Below are positions 7,682-17,804 of a stretch of 57,354 bases of DNA, piece after piece. The stretch spans positions 1 to 57,354 of the forward strand of contig JANXVH010000054.1 of NCBI GenBank assembly GCA_025351765.1, given 5' to 3'. The position numbers and the translations under genes were made by a program. The DNA comes from Pedobacter sp. (GTDB lineage: Bacteria; Bacteroidota; Bacteroidia; Sphingobacteriales; Sphingobacteriaceae). The notes beneath the pieces are model-generated. The model had not been told where the DNA came from, made no database searches, and saw only the letters and a list, made by a program, of their open reading frames with translations. Each line of letters begins with the position of its first letter. The first letter of the stretch is position 1.

Positions 7682-8386
7682 TTAGTCTGACCACTTAATT
7701 CCAGCCACATCAAAAGGGTGGGTGCGTACATTAAATCTTAGCGAAAGTTCGTTTCCTTTTATACAATCTTTAGAATCAGATTCTGAATAATTTTTAAGCT
7801 TTATTATCACAATTGAAGGATCAGCTATATCAAAATCGAAAATAGGATTCTTTTCATAGAACATCCCTAAGCAAGACTGACTGCTTGCGTCCTTTAAGAA
7901 CATATAGTTATATTTACCAAGAATTTCATTCAATGGCATGTTTTCAGCGCTATTTTTGTAAAGTTCATACGCGTTGATGGTTTGTTTGCCTTCAATTTCA
8001 TCTTTAGCCAAAATAACGTAATGTCCGTCTCTAATCTGGTAGGCAGTCATGGAAAATGAGTTGTCTTTAGAACCGAACTCAATATGATTGTTTTCAAACT
8101 TCTTTAGCTGAGAAAAATGATGTGCACTATCCAGGTAGTATTTTTGAGAATCCAATTGCGCTCTCAAATTTCTGCGCTGCTCTCTAGTCCAAGGAAATGT
8201 TTTGGTAATAGAATCAGGTAGTATACTGAGAATAATTAACATGTCTCTATTCTTAACTGCATCCAGCCGTACAGTATCCGGTGTGGTGTTATTGTCTGAT
8301 TGATTGCTACCCTTGTAAGAATTTCCCCCATTACAGGCGATAAATGCAAAAGCTATAAAAGCGCACAAATAGAATAAATGTTTCAT
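7682..8386 (-). CDS. Lipoprotein of unknown function
   Basis: 234 residues with a lipoprotein signal: a hydrophobic run from 4 to 17 and a lipobox FIAC with Cys18, so it should be lipid-anchored in the envelope. The mature protein has a Ser/Asn/Thr-rich linker, then a charged segment (FPWTREQRRNLRAQLDSQK) and a mixed alpha/beta remainder ending in FDVAGIKWSD. I do not recognise a family. The gene lies about 100 bp upstream of the receiver-kinase gene on the same strand, and a promoter-like sequence lies between them. Upstream of its own start, TATATTCG (about 25 nt before the ATG) resembles a -7 box. Confidence 0.8.
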   Translation of the reverse strand: MKHLFYLCAFIAFAFIACNGGNSYKGSNQSDNNTTPDTVRLDAVKNRDMLIILSILPDSITKTFPWTREQRRNLRAQLDSQKYYLDSAHHFSQLKKFENNHIEFGSKDNSFSMTAYQIRDGHYVILAKDEIEGKQTINAYELYKNSAENMPLNEILGKYNYMFLKDASSQSCLGMFYEKNPIFDFDIADPSIVIIKLKNYSESDSKDCIKGNELSLRFNVRTHPFDVAGIKWSD

Positions 8387-8509
8387 GTAAATGATTGATT
8401 GAAGCGCCGAATATAAGAGTTTTTAATATACCTGTTAAAATTGATTAAAACATTACACTTTTACTTCTGTTATTGAAAATGACAATTATACTTATAACTG
8501 ACACTAACA

Positions 8510-8540
8510 TTGGTTTTTAAGCAGAAAATGCTTAACTTTG
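8510..8540 (+). promoter_or_regulatory. Bacteroidota-type promoter of the RRM gene
   Basis: TTG at 8510-8512 and TAACTTTG at 8533-8540 match the -33 and -7 consensus exactly, with a 20-nt spacer. The start codon at 8560 leaves a leader of about 15 nt. Confidence 0.75.
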
Positions 8541-8559
8541 TGGAAATTTTTAAACATTA

Positions 8560-8880
8560 ATGAAGATATTTATTACAGGCCTTCCTTTAGAAGTAGGGGA
8601 AGATGAATTAACAGCCGTATTTGGTGATTTCGGTCAAGTAAAATCACTTAGAATTATCAAAGATCGTGAGACTGGTCAAAGTCGTGGTTTTGGTTTTGTG
8701 GAAATGCCTGTCGATGAAGAGGCAAAAGAAGCGATCAAACGCATGAATGGCGGTGATTACAATGGTAACAGAATTAAAGTAGCTGAAGCACAAGAGAAGC
8801 CTAATACAGGTGGAGCTGGTGGAGCTGGCGGCGGTGGCGGCGGTTTTAAACGCAATAACCGTACGGAGAAAAGCTATTAA
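8560..8880 (+). CDS. Small RRM RNA-binding protein
   Basis: 106 residues. One RNA recognition motif spans residues 2-78, with RNP2 as IFITGL (3-8) and RNP1 as RGFGFVEM (42-49). The aromatic residues that stack on bases are present in RNP1. A Gly-rich tail (about 87-98) and a basic end (FKRNNRTEKSY) follow. Such single-RRM glycine-rich proteins are common in Bacteroidota and cyanobacteria. In Bacteroidota, which often lack Hfq, they are considered candidate global RNA binders. The gene stands alone, with its own consensus promoter and a strong terminator at 8930-8970. Confidence 0.95.
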   Translation: MKIFITGLPLEVGEDELTAVFGDFGQVKSLRIIKDRETGQSRGFGFVEMPVDEEAKEAIKRMNGGDYNGNRIKVAEAQEKPNTGGAGGAGGGGGGFKRNNRTEKSY

Positions 8881-8929
8881 TTATTGCTTTCTGGCATTTC
8901 AATTTATAACTTACTATTTGAGATAAATA

Positions 8930-8970
8930 AAGGCATTTATCTAAGCTTTAGCTTAGGTTGATGCCTTTTT
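8930..8970 (+). terminator. Intrinsic terminator after the RRM gene
   Basis: A hairpin with outer stem AAGGCAT/ATGCCTT and inner stem CTAAGC/GCTTAG around a TTTA loop is followed by TTTTT. It ends about 40 bp before the next gene. Confidence 0.85.
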
Positions 8971-9010
8971 GTGCAAAATTTGGCTTTATATCCCATAGAT
9001 AACAATAGAG

Positions 9011-9700
9011 ATGCTTAAGAAATATCTTAGATTTAATATTCTTTTCTTATTAATAGTTGCAGGCTACATATATGGCACTCTAAATGATATGGAATGGATG
9101 AAGGTTGCAGCTAAATCGCTCATTATCATTTCATTGATTACTTTATTTATTGTTGAAACTAAATTAAAAGGGAGGTTTCATAAAAGAATAGTAACAGGTT
9201 TGTGCTTAACACTCCTTGGTGATATCCTTCTGATGTTTGGTTCCAAATATCCGGTTTGCTTTATATTTGGTCTTTTTGCCGTTCTGCTTTGTCACCTCTT
9301 TTACATCAGTGCCTTTTATCTTGACTTTCGATCTGCCCCTGAACTAGACAAAAAAACAGCTAGGATCACACTCTTCATCTGTGCATTATTTTGCACTAGC
9401 TTTTTCTTTTATCTTCGTCCACATCTGGGTTCAATGAGAATACCTGTTCTACTATTTATACTCATTATTGGGTTTATGGTGCTGATGGCTACATTTAGAA
9501 ACCTTCGGGTAAATAACCGTAGTTTTAATCTTATCCTATCGGGCGCTATTTTCTTTATGCTATCTGATGCGATAATGGTTTATGACCATTTTATTGCGAA
9601 CATCAACTATGGTGTAATCTACATTACGATTATTTATTTTGTTGCGCAATACCTGATCGTCTTTGGAGGGATAAACCGTAAGCTTATTGCAACCAATTAA
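9011..9700 (+). CDS. YhhN/TMEM86 family membrane protein
   Basis: 229 residues, almost wholly hydrophobic with about eight predicted membrane helices. Pattern features of the YhhN family include GDILLMF (about 75-81), a later acidic SDAIMVYDHF and the final YFVAQYLIVFGG. Eukaryotic members (TMEM86) hydrolyse the vinyl ether of lysoplasmalogens. The bacterial role is not settled, so 'lysoplasmalogenase-like' is the most that can be said. It is convergent with pbpC, with only 1 bp between the genes and no visible terminator. Confidence 0.85.
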   Translation: MLKKYLRFNILFLLIVAGYIYGTLNDMEWMKVAAKSLIIISLITLFIVETKLKGRFHKRIVTGLCLTLLGDILLMFGSKYPVCFIFGLFAVLLCHLFYISAFYLDFRSAPELDKKTARITLFICALFCTSFFFYLRPHLGSMRIPVLLFILIIGFMVLMATFRNLRVNNRSFNLILSGAIFFMLSDAIMVYDHFIANINYGVIYITIIYFVAQYLIVFGGINRKLIATN

Positions 9701-9701
9701 A

Positions 9702-12122
9702 TCATTTATTAATCACAGTAAATACTTGTGTAAGTCTTTCTCCATGTTCATCTACCAATGTTAGAACATGCCTTCCAGGCGGCGGACTAACCGCAAGTTG
9801 ATGGTAGTTTTGTGTTGTGGCTACGTATTCATTATCGATATGCCAGTAGATTTTAGCGTAACTATCCCTATGGCTGGCATTTAAAATAATTTTCCCTCTA
9901 CTTCCGTTAAACTCGATAGGAATATATACAACGGCATTGTTTTTCGGGTAGATCATTTCCATTACGGTATTCCCATCACCAATTAAGCAACCTGTCTTAA
10001 AAGGTGGAAGCGGCTTATATTCACTGTTTTTTATCTTGTAATAATATTCCATAGCAGGAGGGAGTATAAACCAAGATTTATGGATCATGTTACCTACAAA
10101 ATCACATTGATCTGTTACCTGGAAATTACCAGTTCTATCCAGATGAACCAATTTATGATACGGACAAAGTGCTGTTTTGTTACCCGCGGCTGAAACCAAT
10201 TGAGTAATCTTATCTGTACAAAATTCGCCAGCTTTATATCCACTCTGTTTACAAACCAATAGCTTTTCCAATTTATTAGAAGGAGTCTTAAACCACGATC
10301 CTCCAGGCAGCTGCTTAAATATATCAAACATTACAGGAGCTGCAATATCAATACCTGTTAGTCCGGGTCTTCCTTCACCATCTGCATTTCCCGCCCAAAT
10401 GCATACCAGATACTTAGAATTCAAACCAATTGCCCAGGCATCTCTAAACCCAAAACTGGTACCGGTTTTCCACGCAATTCTTTGGGAAGAGGAAAACTGT
10501 TCCCATAACCCTTCTTCTCCAGGTCTCATCAATTCTTCCATGGCATTGAAAGTATTCCATATGGAGGCATAATCAAATGTTGAAGTATTCTGGTAATCGT
10601 ACTTGTCAAATCTTTTATCCCTTTTGTCTGTAATATACTTTGGATCATCATAATCGTGCGGATTATATTTACCTGCATACTCATTAAAATGCTTTAACGT
10701 TTTGGCCATGCCAAGGTAGGCGGTCGCTAAATCCCACATTGTTACTTCACTACCACCTAGTATTAGCGATAAGCCATAATGATCTGCTGGTTTGTTCAAT
10801 GTACTAAAGCCAAGATTTTTTAATTTATCATAAAACCGCTGGTATTTGTAAGACTGGAGCATTTTAACTGCAGGTATGTTTAAAGACCTGCTCAGTGCAT
10901 GATTTGCGGGGATTGCACCATCATACCCCAAGTCGTAGTTTTGTGGTGCATAACCTCCAATCTGAGTAGGGATATCTGGTATCAGTGTTTTAGGTAGCAA
11001 AAACCCATCAGTCAACATGCTCGCATAGAGTAAGGGTTTTAGTGTACTACCCGGACTCCTAGCCGCTCTGATCATATCTACATGGCTTTCCAGTTCTTTG
11101 TTTTCAGGCTGATAGATATTACCGTTATAACTCAATACGTTTCCTGTTTCTACATCTAATACCAATGCTGCAATATTGTTGATCCCATTTGCTCGGTAAC
11201 GGTTATTATAACGTTTTAATACTGCATTTACTGCTAATTGCAGCTCAAAATTCAAAGTAGTTTTTATCCTTGCGGAGATCTTATCATTGAGCCCTTTTAG
11301 AGTTGTAAATTCATTCTTATAGCGGTTTAAAAGGTGAGGGGCGTACTGTGGTAGCGGCAACGGAAGGCCAGGTATGGGTTCTAATTTAGATAGGTTTGCG
11401 GTTGCTTTATCTATTACCTTTAATTGAACCAGTCTATCCAATAAAACATTCCTTTTCCTGATTAAAAGTGCTGAGTTTTTGCCGGGGCGGACTAACGACG
11501 GGCTGTTAGGTAGCACAGCTAGTGTAGCCATCTCGCCCCAGGAAAGACTTTCTGCACTACGTCCATAATACCTCCATGCAGCTGCTTCAATACCTACTAC
11601 ATTACTTCCAAAAGGCGCATGTGCTGCATACAATTTTAAGATATCTTCTTTGGAATAGCCGAGCTCGAGTCTCAGCGAAAGCAATGCTTCAATCATCTTT
11701 TGCCATAAGGTACGATCTTGTCTGCGTGACAATCTCATTACCTGCATGCTTATCGTACTGCCTCCACTTACTACATGTTTGGCTTTTATATCCTGTCTGA
11801 TGGCCCTTGCGAGCGCCAAAATGTCAATTCCCGGATGGTTATAGAAGCGCTTATCTTCAAAAGCTACGATGCATTTTTTAAATTTATCAGGTACAACCGC
11901 TGCAGAAGGAAAGCGCCACTGCCCATCGGCCGCAATCGATGCGCTTAGCAACTGTCCATCCGAGGCCTCAAGAACATAAGATACAGGAACATCAAACAGC
12001 TTTTTTGGAAGTGAAAAAAGAAACCAGATCAATACGAGAATGAAAATCAAGTCAATTAAGGCTAGTATTTTTATAACCTTAATCTGACTTGCCTTAGGCT
12101 TCATTCGATTCATTCTTATCAA
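9702..12122 (-). CDS. pbpC: Penicillin-binding protein 1C, bifunctional peptidoglycan glycosyltransferase/transpeptidase
   Basis: 806 residues. A short cytoplasmic tail and one membrane helix (about 17-40) anchor it in the inner membrane. The GT51 glycosyltransferase domain (about 60-225) shows FEDKRFYNHPG with catalytic Glu89 and GGSTISMQVMRL. The transpeptidase has the nucleophile motif S359-TLK in SPGSTLKP, SRSLN, and KTGTS (about 554). A C-terminal beta-sandwich (about 715-806) matches the extension found in PBP1C proteins. It lies 20 bp downstream of the alpha-2-macroglobulin gene. This pairing is conserved in many bacteria and is thought to couple envelope repair with protease trapping. 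Confidence 0.96.
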   Translation of the reverse strand: MIRMNRMKPKASQIKVIKILALIDLIFILVLIWFLFSLPKKLFDVPVSYVLEASDGQLLSASIAADGQWRFPSAAVVPDKFKKCIVAFEDKRFYNHPGIDILALARAIRQDIKAKHVVSGGSTISMQVMRLSRRQDRTLWQKMIEALLSLRLELGYSKEDILKLYAAHAPFGSNVVGIEAAAWRYYGRSAESLSWGEMATLAVLPNSPSLVRPGKNSALLIRKRNVLLDRLVQLKVIDKATANLSKLEPIPGLPLPLPQYAPHLLNRYKNEFTTLKGLNDKISARIKTTLNFELQLAVNAVLKRYNNRYRANGINNIAALVLDVETGNVLSYNGNIYQPENKELESHVDMIRAARSPGSTLKPLLYASMLTDGFLLPKTLIPDIPTQIGGYAPQNYDLGYDGAIPANHALSRSLNIPAVKMLQSYKYQRFYDKLKNLGFSTLNKPADHYGLSLILGGSEVTMWDLATAYLGMAKTLKHFNEYAGKYNPHDYDDPKYITDKRDKRFDKYDYQNTSTFDYASIWNTFNAMEELMRPGEEGLWEQFSSSQRIAWKTGTSFGFRDAWAIGLNSKYLVCIWAGNADGEGRPGLTGIDIAAPVMFDIFKQLPGGSWFKTPSNKLEKLLVCKQSGYKAGEFCTDKITQLVSAAGNKTALCPYHKLVHLDRTGNFQVTDQCDFVGNMIHKSWFILPPAMEYYYKIKNSEYKPLPPFKTGCLIGDGNTVMEMIYPKNNAVVYIPIEFNGSRGKIILNASHRDSYAKIYWHIDNEYVATTQNYHQLAVSPPPGRHVLTLVDEHGERLTQVFTVINK

Positions 12123-12142
12123 GATAGGGTAAAGGCAATAAA

Positions 12143-15100
12143 CTATTTAACAACCTGAACCCATTTACCTGATTTTGTAGCACTTATGTTGTTGTTATAC
12201 ATGGCCTCGCACTGTACATTGGACAAATAATAGCGTCCAATATATGCCGCATTTAGCAACACTTTGTAAACCACAGTTTCATGCTCCCGAAGGTTAAAAT
12301 AGGTGAGCACCCTGTCATCTCTTATGTTTCTGTAGGTGTAAGGAGAAGAAGCTAAAATATTCTCATTGTCATTTAGCCTGGTATTGATAATTTCCCAGCC
12401 TGAAGGGAAGATTTGCGTCAATGCCATCTGTTCGTAATCACCCATTTTACCTGGATTTTTAATCGTCACTTCAGCATAGAAATCTAAACCTTGCTTTAAC
12501 ATAGATGGATCTATTGTTTTACCATTAAGCAATTTATAACTAACACCCATAAGCAGTGCATCCTTATTGTCTGCCAATAGGTTATTCTGACCAGCAACTG
12601 GTTGTCCCTGTACAATTAAGCGAGCGAATAGCACCCTGTTACTATTATTTTGCAGGTAAACACCGCCTTTAAAAGTTAATGGGGTATTGCTTACAAACTG
12701 CTTCGTATCCTGTTTGCCAGATTTACCATCAATAACGTAATTATATTTCAACCCTAATGCTGCATTTCCGCGACTGCAGAATTTAGCTATCGAAAGAATA
12801 CCATAAGCTGTGGTTTGTGTACTGTACCAACTGTCCTTTCCTAAATTAGAAGCCACCAACAGCATTTCTTTTAAGGCTGCATCATTCCGGCCAAGAAGAA
12901 CCAAAGCCTCCAATATCATCGCTTCATCCCGCATTGCAGAGCCATAAGTCCCACCTAATTGATCGTAATCCTTTACTGTTACAGGTAAAGCTTTTATCAA
13001 TCCAAGTGCTGCATTGGCTTGCCCTGCAAGCTGATAAGCAATTGCTAAACGCCATTTTGCGGTTACCGATAAATATTGGAAACCTCTTAACCTATTCATA
13101 GCAGCTATATCAGGTTTCTTACTTAAAGCCAATACATATAAACGGTATGCCTGAGCCAGATCACCACCGTAAAAATTATCCGAATTCGGCGCCCAAGCAC
13201 TGGCTTTTCGTTTCAAATAGACCAGCAATTCATTCATTATTCCAACAGGCAGGCTATAGCCGGCGTTTTGAGCCTCTACCAGAAAATGCGCGGCATAGCT
13301 ACTTCCCCAGTCGTCAGATTTTCCCTCACCCGGCCAGTAACTTAATCCACCATCAGGAGTTTGGAAACCCTTTAATTTGATAATGCCCGATTTTATATTT
13401 CTTTCTGTTACCAATTTCTCTTGCTCACTTAAAGCAGCTATCTGCCCTAAAAACAGCTGAGGAAACACAGCTGATGTAGTTTGTTCTACACAGCCATGCG
13501 GATACTGGATCAAATAACTCATCCTCTTTTTTAAATTGATAGGAGGGATTGAAGATATTTCCAATGTTCCGGCATTGGTACCCGGCATACCAATAGCGGC
13601 ATACTTTGCCGACCAGCTTTTTCCAGGTTGCAGCGTGGCTGATATCACATTGGTGATAAATGGATTGGGGTTTCTAATGTCTATTTCTACATCATAAGCC
13701 GCTCGCTCCGTGCCACTTTGGGCAATTACCTGTATTTTTCCAACACCAGCCAACTCAGGTGCCTTAATTTGAAAATAAACCAATTGTTCTCCCGGTACTT
13801 TATATTGCAACGTTTGTTTAACTGAACCAATAACCTGCAGGTTCTTTGCCTGTAACAGCACTGCGACATTATTTACCCCAGCTATCGTTGAGAATATAGT
13901 AACAGGTAAAGTAAATGTCTCACCCGGACCAATCACCCTTGGTAACGTAGCCAATAGCATAAGTGGCTTTTTGACCTGTACAGATTTTTCTGCAAACCCA
14001 TAAGCTCCATCCTGTCCAGCTATAACCATGACCCTAACCGCGCCAATATATTGCGGGAGTTTAAATTTATGTATCTTTTTTTCACCTTTCGTTAATGCAA
14101 AAGGCCCCAGGTATTTTACTACAGGAACAAACCTATTGGCCTTTGCCGGACTAAGGTTCCTATTAATAGAACCGTCTCCACCGATGCTCAAGATACGCTC
14201 CAGGTTACCGCCCCAGGCGCCCAGTACGTTATCAAAAAGGTCCCATGTTTTCACGCCAAGTCCCTCACGAGCATAAAAAACTGAATGAGGGTCAGGTGTT
14301 TTAAACCTTGTCAGATCAAGTAAGCCTTCATCTACCACAGCAATGGAGTAGGTCATAGCTTTGCTGTTTTGTTCAGTTACTGATAGGCTTACTTCTGTTT
14401 CAGGCCTGATCTGATCAGCTATTCCAATAATGGGCTTTAATATAGTTTGCGGATCTTCTACAAGAATAGGTATGGCTCCGTACATTCTAATCGGTAAATC
14501 ATTTACGGTCTGTGCATGTGGCTGTAATAAAGTGACGTTAGCAAAAACATTTGGCGTCATTTCAGCTTCTGCTTTAAACTTAAACTGCGTTTGTCCGGGC
14601 TTGGTATCGATCCAGAAAGTCTTAATAACTTTACTTCCGTTTTCAATAGAGATCAGCGCTTTCCCGCCCTTACCAGAAGGAATAGTAAGCACTATATCCT
14701 CCCCGACTTTATATGTTTTCTTATCAGCTGTAAACGAAAGCATGGATGCTTCCGTAGGATTCGCTCCCAACTCACGCTGTGCCCAGCCCGGCCAATCCAC
14801 ATAAACAGATTTACCGGTAACATGGCCTCCGTTAATTCCTCTTACCAGAATAAGATAACGACCCCATTCAGGCTCATTAACCCTAAGATTCCATTTACCT
14901 TTACCATCTTTAAGCGCCACTTGGTCCTTACTAATTAACTTATTATAGGTGTTCTGTGTAAAATTAGCGAAGGAGCTTTCATTGTCTTGTTCCCACCACC
15001 AGCGCCATTGTACCTTATACAATTCCACCTCCACAGTACCATTTCCTTTGATCAATTTACCGTCACGGTTAACATTAACCAATTCAACCTGATGGTCCTT

Positions 15101-17743
15101 ACCGGTGTACAACATGCCACTAAGCCGTTCACCATCGGGAGTTTTTATCCCATAATAATCGGTATAAACATGGTACGGAATACTAAAATTATCTATACTA
15201 AAGTTACCCCCCGCTTCAAATACCCTGGTAGTAAAATTAGCTTTAAGCATACCCGGTGCAGCGTTATTCTCACTAAGATTGGTACTAATTTTGGCACTAC
15301 CGTTCTCATCAAGCTTACCTTCAAAAATATTCTTTAGCTGAGATTGAAACACTACCGTAGGATTATCAAACTCATACGCTTCAAAACCTTTAAACGTGGT
15401 CTTCATGGTGTTAAGGTTCACGTCGACCTTAGCCCCCAAGTTTTTACCAGGGGCGCCAAACAACCAGTTGGCCTTTATGGTGGCGTAAGAGTTAGCACCT
15501 ATGCCTAAATATCCGGCATTGCCGATGTCAAAGTTTATCTTTAAGCGATTGGGCATTATGGTTTCTATTTTTACCGTTCTGGTAAATACAGATCCGCCGG
15601 CTTTAACTTTTGCTGTCCAGTTGCCCGTTGGTGCATTGGCTTCCGTTTTTGTTTTAAAAGCATAAAAACCATTAAGTGGGCTGGCACCAATATTTCTTTT
15701 AATCAGTTGCCCTTGTGGATTGTACAACTCAAAAGTAACAGGATAAGCTTCAGGTAATTTTTTAAGCCTGTCTTCCAGTATAAATGATAAGAACAAAGAA
15801 TCACCCGGTCGCCATACGCCACGTTCTCCATAAATAAAGCCCTTCAAACCATTCTGTACCACATCACCCCCAACATCAAATCTACTTAGTGGGAGAGAAC
15901 CCCCATCGTCCAATTTTAGATAACCACGTTCCTTACCATCCTTAGCAATGAGTAAAAATGGTTTCCTCGTCGGGATCAATTTTGCCATCCCATCGGCATC
16001 AGTAACGATATGATCAATCACCTGCCGCTGGTAATCCAACAGATCAATAGCAACACTGCTCATGGGCTGAGCAGTTAGCAGGTTAGTAGCAACAATTAAC
16101 ATGCTTTTGTCATTACTGCGCTTAGCTATTAACCCGATGTTAGATACCATTACATTTCTGCTGGCCCATCTTTCGCTGGTATAATAAGATGGTGTACATG
16201 GATTATCCCGGTCTGCCCATCTATAACCATTTGAATAATAGCTAGTATACCTGTTCCAAAAATCATCGTCCTGATCTATCTTTTCACCGTAGCCCTGATA
16301 TTCCTCATCACCTGATTCGCCTTGCGTGCTCACTAGCCCAGTACCATCATTACCGGCATCTGCACACTTATAAATATTGTAAGATCTTCTGAAACCTATA
16401 GTAATGCGGTAAATTGCTCCAGGTTCTGTTTTTAAAAGCTTGTCTAAGTCTAGTGTAAAACGGTTCTTCTTATGTAGATCTAAAGCTTTATCATCATCAA
16501 GTTTAATGGTTTTTTCTACTACCGGTTTTGCCACGCGGCGAAGTTCATTTCCATCTTTATAATCGTTACTCTGGAAGAACTGAGGTATGTTGTCTTCAAA
16601 AATCTTTACAATTGTAACATCAACTGCTTTCAAGTTTACTGCTTCAAAAGGCAATACGAGTTTACCTGAATTTGGTAATATAGTGCCGCTTCCGGCAATA
16701 GTTACCGCTGGCAACTTTTTTTCAAATATCAAGTTTGCAGTTTTACCGGCCTGCATTTTCTGTGCATGCAGATTTTCAATACCGGGATTAGCAGTAACTG
16801 AGTAATTTCCTTCTAGTGTTTCTGCTGAATACAGCATAACCTGACTTCGGTCTATAGTATACCTCAAATCAGATAGTGAGCCCACTGTAATCATCCCCGT
16901 CAGGTCTTGAGCAACACCAACCGGTTCAGATAACTGCACCAATACATAATCTTCATTATCCTGAACTGCCCGAATATCCAATACGCGAAATTCTCCAATC
17001 GCAGGTATTGTAACCTCAATATCACCTTTGTCTTCTGCGCCAATTGATGAGCCAGACCAGCTTAACACTAACTTATTATCCGTTTTAACTTTTTTAATAC
17101 TATCTATTACAAACGTAGAGATCTTGTTTGCAGGGTTGTGCTGCCACTTAATATTAAGCTTTTGTGAGAATTCTGCCGAAATAACTTTCTCCAGTATTTT
17201 TGCATCCTCCTGATCTGAAGTGCTTACCTGACCAGTAAGCTTCATGTAATCAGTGGAGGTGCTATTTTGAGATACTAATCCGTTTTGTGTAACGCTGATA
17301 CCGGGCCTTATGACCTTAAACTCAAAATCGAAATCTCCTAAAACGCCTTCCGTAGTGGTTACTTTACCAAGATGAAATGTAGCTTCGTAGTTCTTATCAG
17401 GTTGCATATCACGATCTGGCCTAAATTCAACCGTTTGTGCATCAATCCAATATACTTTTCCAGTTAAAGAAGGAGAAAAGCTAAACAAGTCGCGGTTATC
17501 TGGAGTTCCTATGTCCGACAAGGTTTTTGCCTGTGCGGCCAAGTGGATCCTGATAAAGCTCTTCTTCGAGACCGTGCCCGATGTAAAAGCTTCGATATAT
17601 TTTGCATACTGCTGGTTATAATCGGCAGCCTTTTTAGGTTTCATTAATACGAAAAATGCAGCAATTGCGGCTCCTGCTATTAGAATACCGACTATAAGTG
17701 CTTTGTTGTTTTTTTGAAAGGAGGGGGTATTTGAGGATTCCAT
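12143..17743 (-). CDS. Bacterial alpha-2-macroglobulin with thioester motif
   Basis: 1866 residues, the longest gene here. The N terminus has a single membrane helix (about 14-34) without a lipobox Cys, so it is anchored by a helix rather than by lipid. Macroglobulin beta-sandwich domains fill the first two thirds. The A2M core (SIAVVDEGLLDLTRFK, about 1150) and the thioester site PHGCVEQ with Cys1418 (codon 13490-13492) and Gln1421 are intact. An alpha/alpha thioester domain (PDGGLSYWPG) and a terminal beta domain follow. Family knowledge: proteases cut the protein, the thioester is exposed, and the protease is trapped covalently in the periplasm. It sits upstream of pbpC with 20 bp between them. 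Confidence 0.95.
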   Translation of the reverse strand: MESSNTPSFQKNNKALIVGILIAGAAIAAFFVLMKPKKAADYNQQYAKYIEAFTSGTVSKKSFIRIHLAAQAKTLSDIGTPDNRDLFSFSPSLTGKVYWIDAQTVEFRPDRDMQPDKNYEATFHLGKVTTTEGVLGDFDFEFKVIRPGISVTQNGLVSQNSTSTDYMKLTGQVSTSDQEDAKILEKVISAEFSQKLNIKWQHNPANKISTFVIDSIKKVKTDNKLVLSWSGSSIGAEDKGDIEVTIPAIGEFRVLDIRAVQDNEDYVLVQLSEPVGVAQDLTGMITVGSLSDLRYTIDRSQVMLYSAETLEGNYSVTANPGIENLHAQKMQAGKTANLIFEKKLPAVTIAGSGTILPNSGKLVLPFEAVNLKAVDVTIVKIFEDNIPQFFQSNDYKDGNELRRVAKPVVEKTIKLDDDKALDLHKKNRFTLDLDKLLKTEPGAIYRITIGFRRSYNIYKCADAGNDGTGLVSTQGESGDEEYQGYGEKIDQDDDFWNRYTSYYSNGYRWADRDNPCTPSYYTSERWASRNVMVSNIGLIAKRSNDKSMLIVATNLLTAQPMSSVAIDLLDYQRQVIDHIVTDADGMAKLIPTRKPFLLIAKDGKERGYLKLDDGGSLPLSRFDVGGDVVQNGLKGFIYGERGVWRPGDSLFLSFILEDRLKKLPEAYPVTFELYNPQGQLIKRNIGASPLNGFYAFKTKTEANAPTGNWTAKVKAGGSVFTRTVKIETIMPNRLKINFDIGNAGYLGIGANSYATIKANWLFGAPGKNLGAKVDVNLNTMKTTFKGFEAYEFDNPTVVFQSQLKNIFEGKLDENGSAKISTNLSENNAAPGMLKANFTTRVFEAGGNFSIDNFSIPYHVYTDYYGIKTPDGERLSGMLYTGKDHQVELVNVNRDGKLIKGNGTVEVELYKVQWRWWWEQDNESSFANFTQNTYNKLISKDQVALKDGKGKWNLRVNEPEWGRYLILVRGINGGHVTGKSVYVDWPGWAQRELGANPTEASMLSFTADKKTYKVGEDIVLTIPSGKGGKALISIENGSKVIKTFWIDTKPGQTQFKFKAEAEMTPNVFANVTLLQPHAQTVNDLPIRMYGAIPILVEDPQTILKPIIGIADQIRPETEVSLSVTEQNSKAMTYSIAVVDEGLLDLTRFKTPDPHSVFYAREGLGVKTWDLFDNVLGAWGGNLERILSIGGDGSINRNLSPAKANRFVPVVKYLGPFALTKGEKKIHKFKLPQYIGAVRVMVIAGQDGAYGFAEKSVQVKKPLMLLATLPRVIGPGETFTLPVTIFSTIAGVNNVAVLLQAKNLQVIGSVKQTLQYKVPGEQLVYFQIKAPELAGVGKIQVIAQSGTERAAYDVEIDIRNPNPFITNVISATLQPGKSWSAKYAAIGMPGTNAGTLEISSIPPINLKKRMSYLIQYPHGCVEQTTSAVFPQLFLGQIAALSEQEKLVTERNIKSGIIKLKGFQTPDGGLSYWPGEGKSDDWGSSYAAHFLVEAQNAGYSLPVGIMNELLVYLKRKASAWAPNSDNFYGGDLAQAYRLYVLALSKKPDIAAMNRLRGFQYLSVTAKWRLAIAYQLAGQANAALGLIKALPVTVKDYDQLGGTYGSAMRDEAMILEALVLLGRNDAALKEMLLVASNLGKDSWYSTQTTAYGILSIAKFCSRGNAALGLKYNYVIDGKSGKQDTKQFVSNTPLTFKGGVYLQNNSNRVLFARLIVQGQPVAGQNNLLADNKDALLMGVSYKLLNGKTIDPSMLKQGLDFYAEVTIKNPGKMGDYEQMALTQIFPSGWEIINTRLNDNENILASSPYTYRNIRDDRVLTYFNLREHETVVYKVLLNAAYIGRYYLSNVQCEAMYNNNISATKSGKWVQVVK

Positions 17744-17804
17744 GCGTAATTTGTACCAATAAAATGTGCAGGAAAATTAGGGAAAAAGCACGAGAGTAAA
17801 ACGT

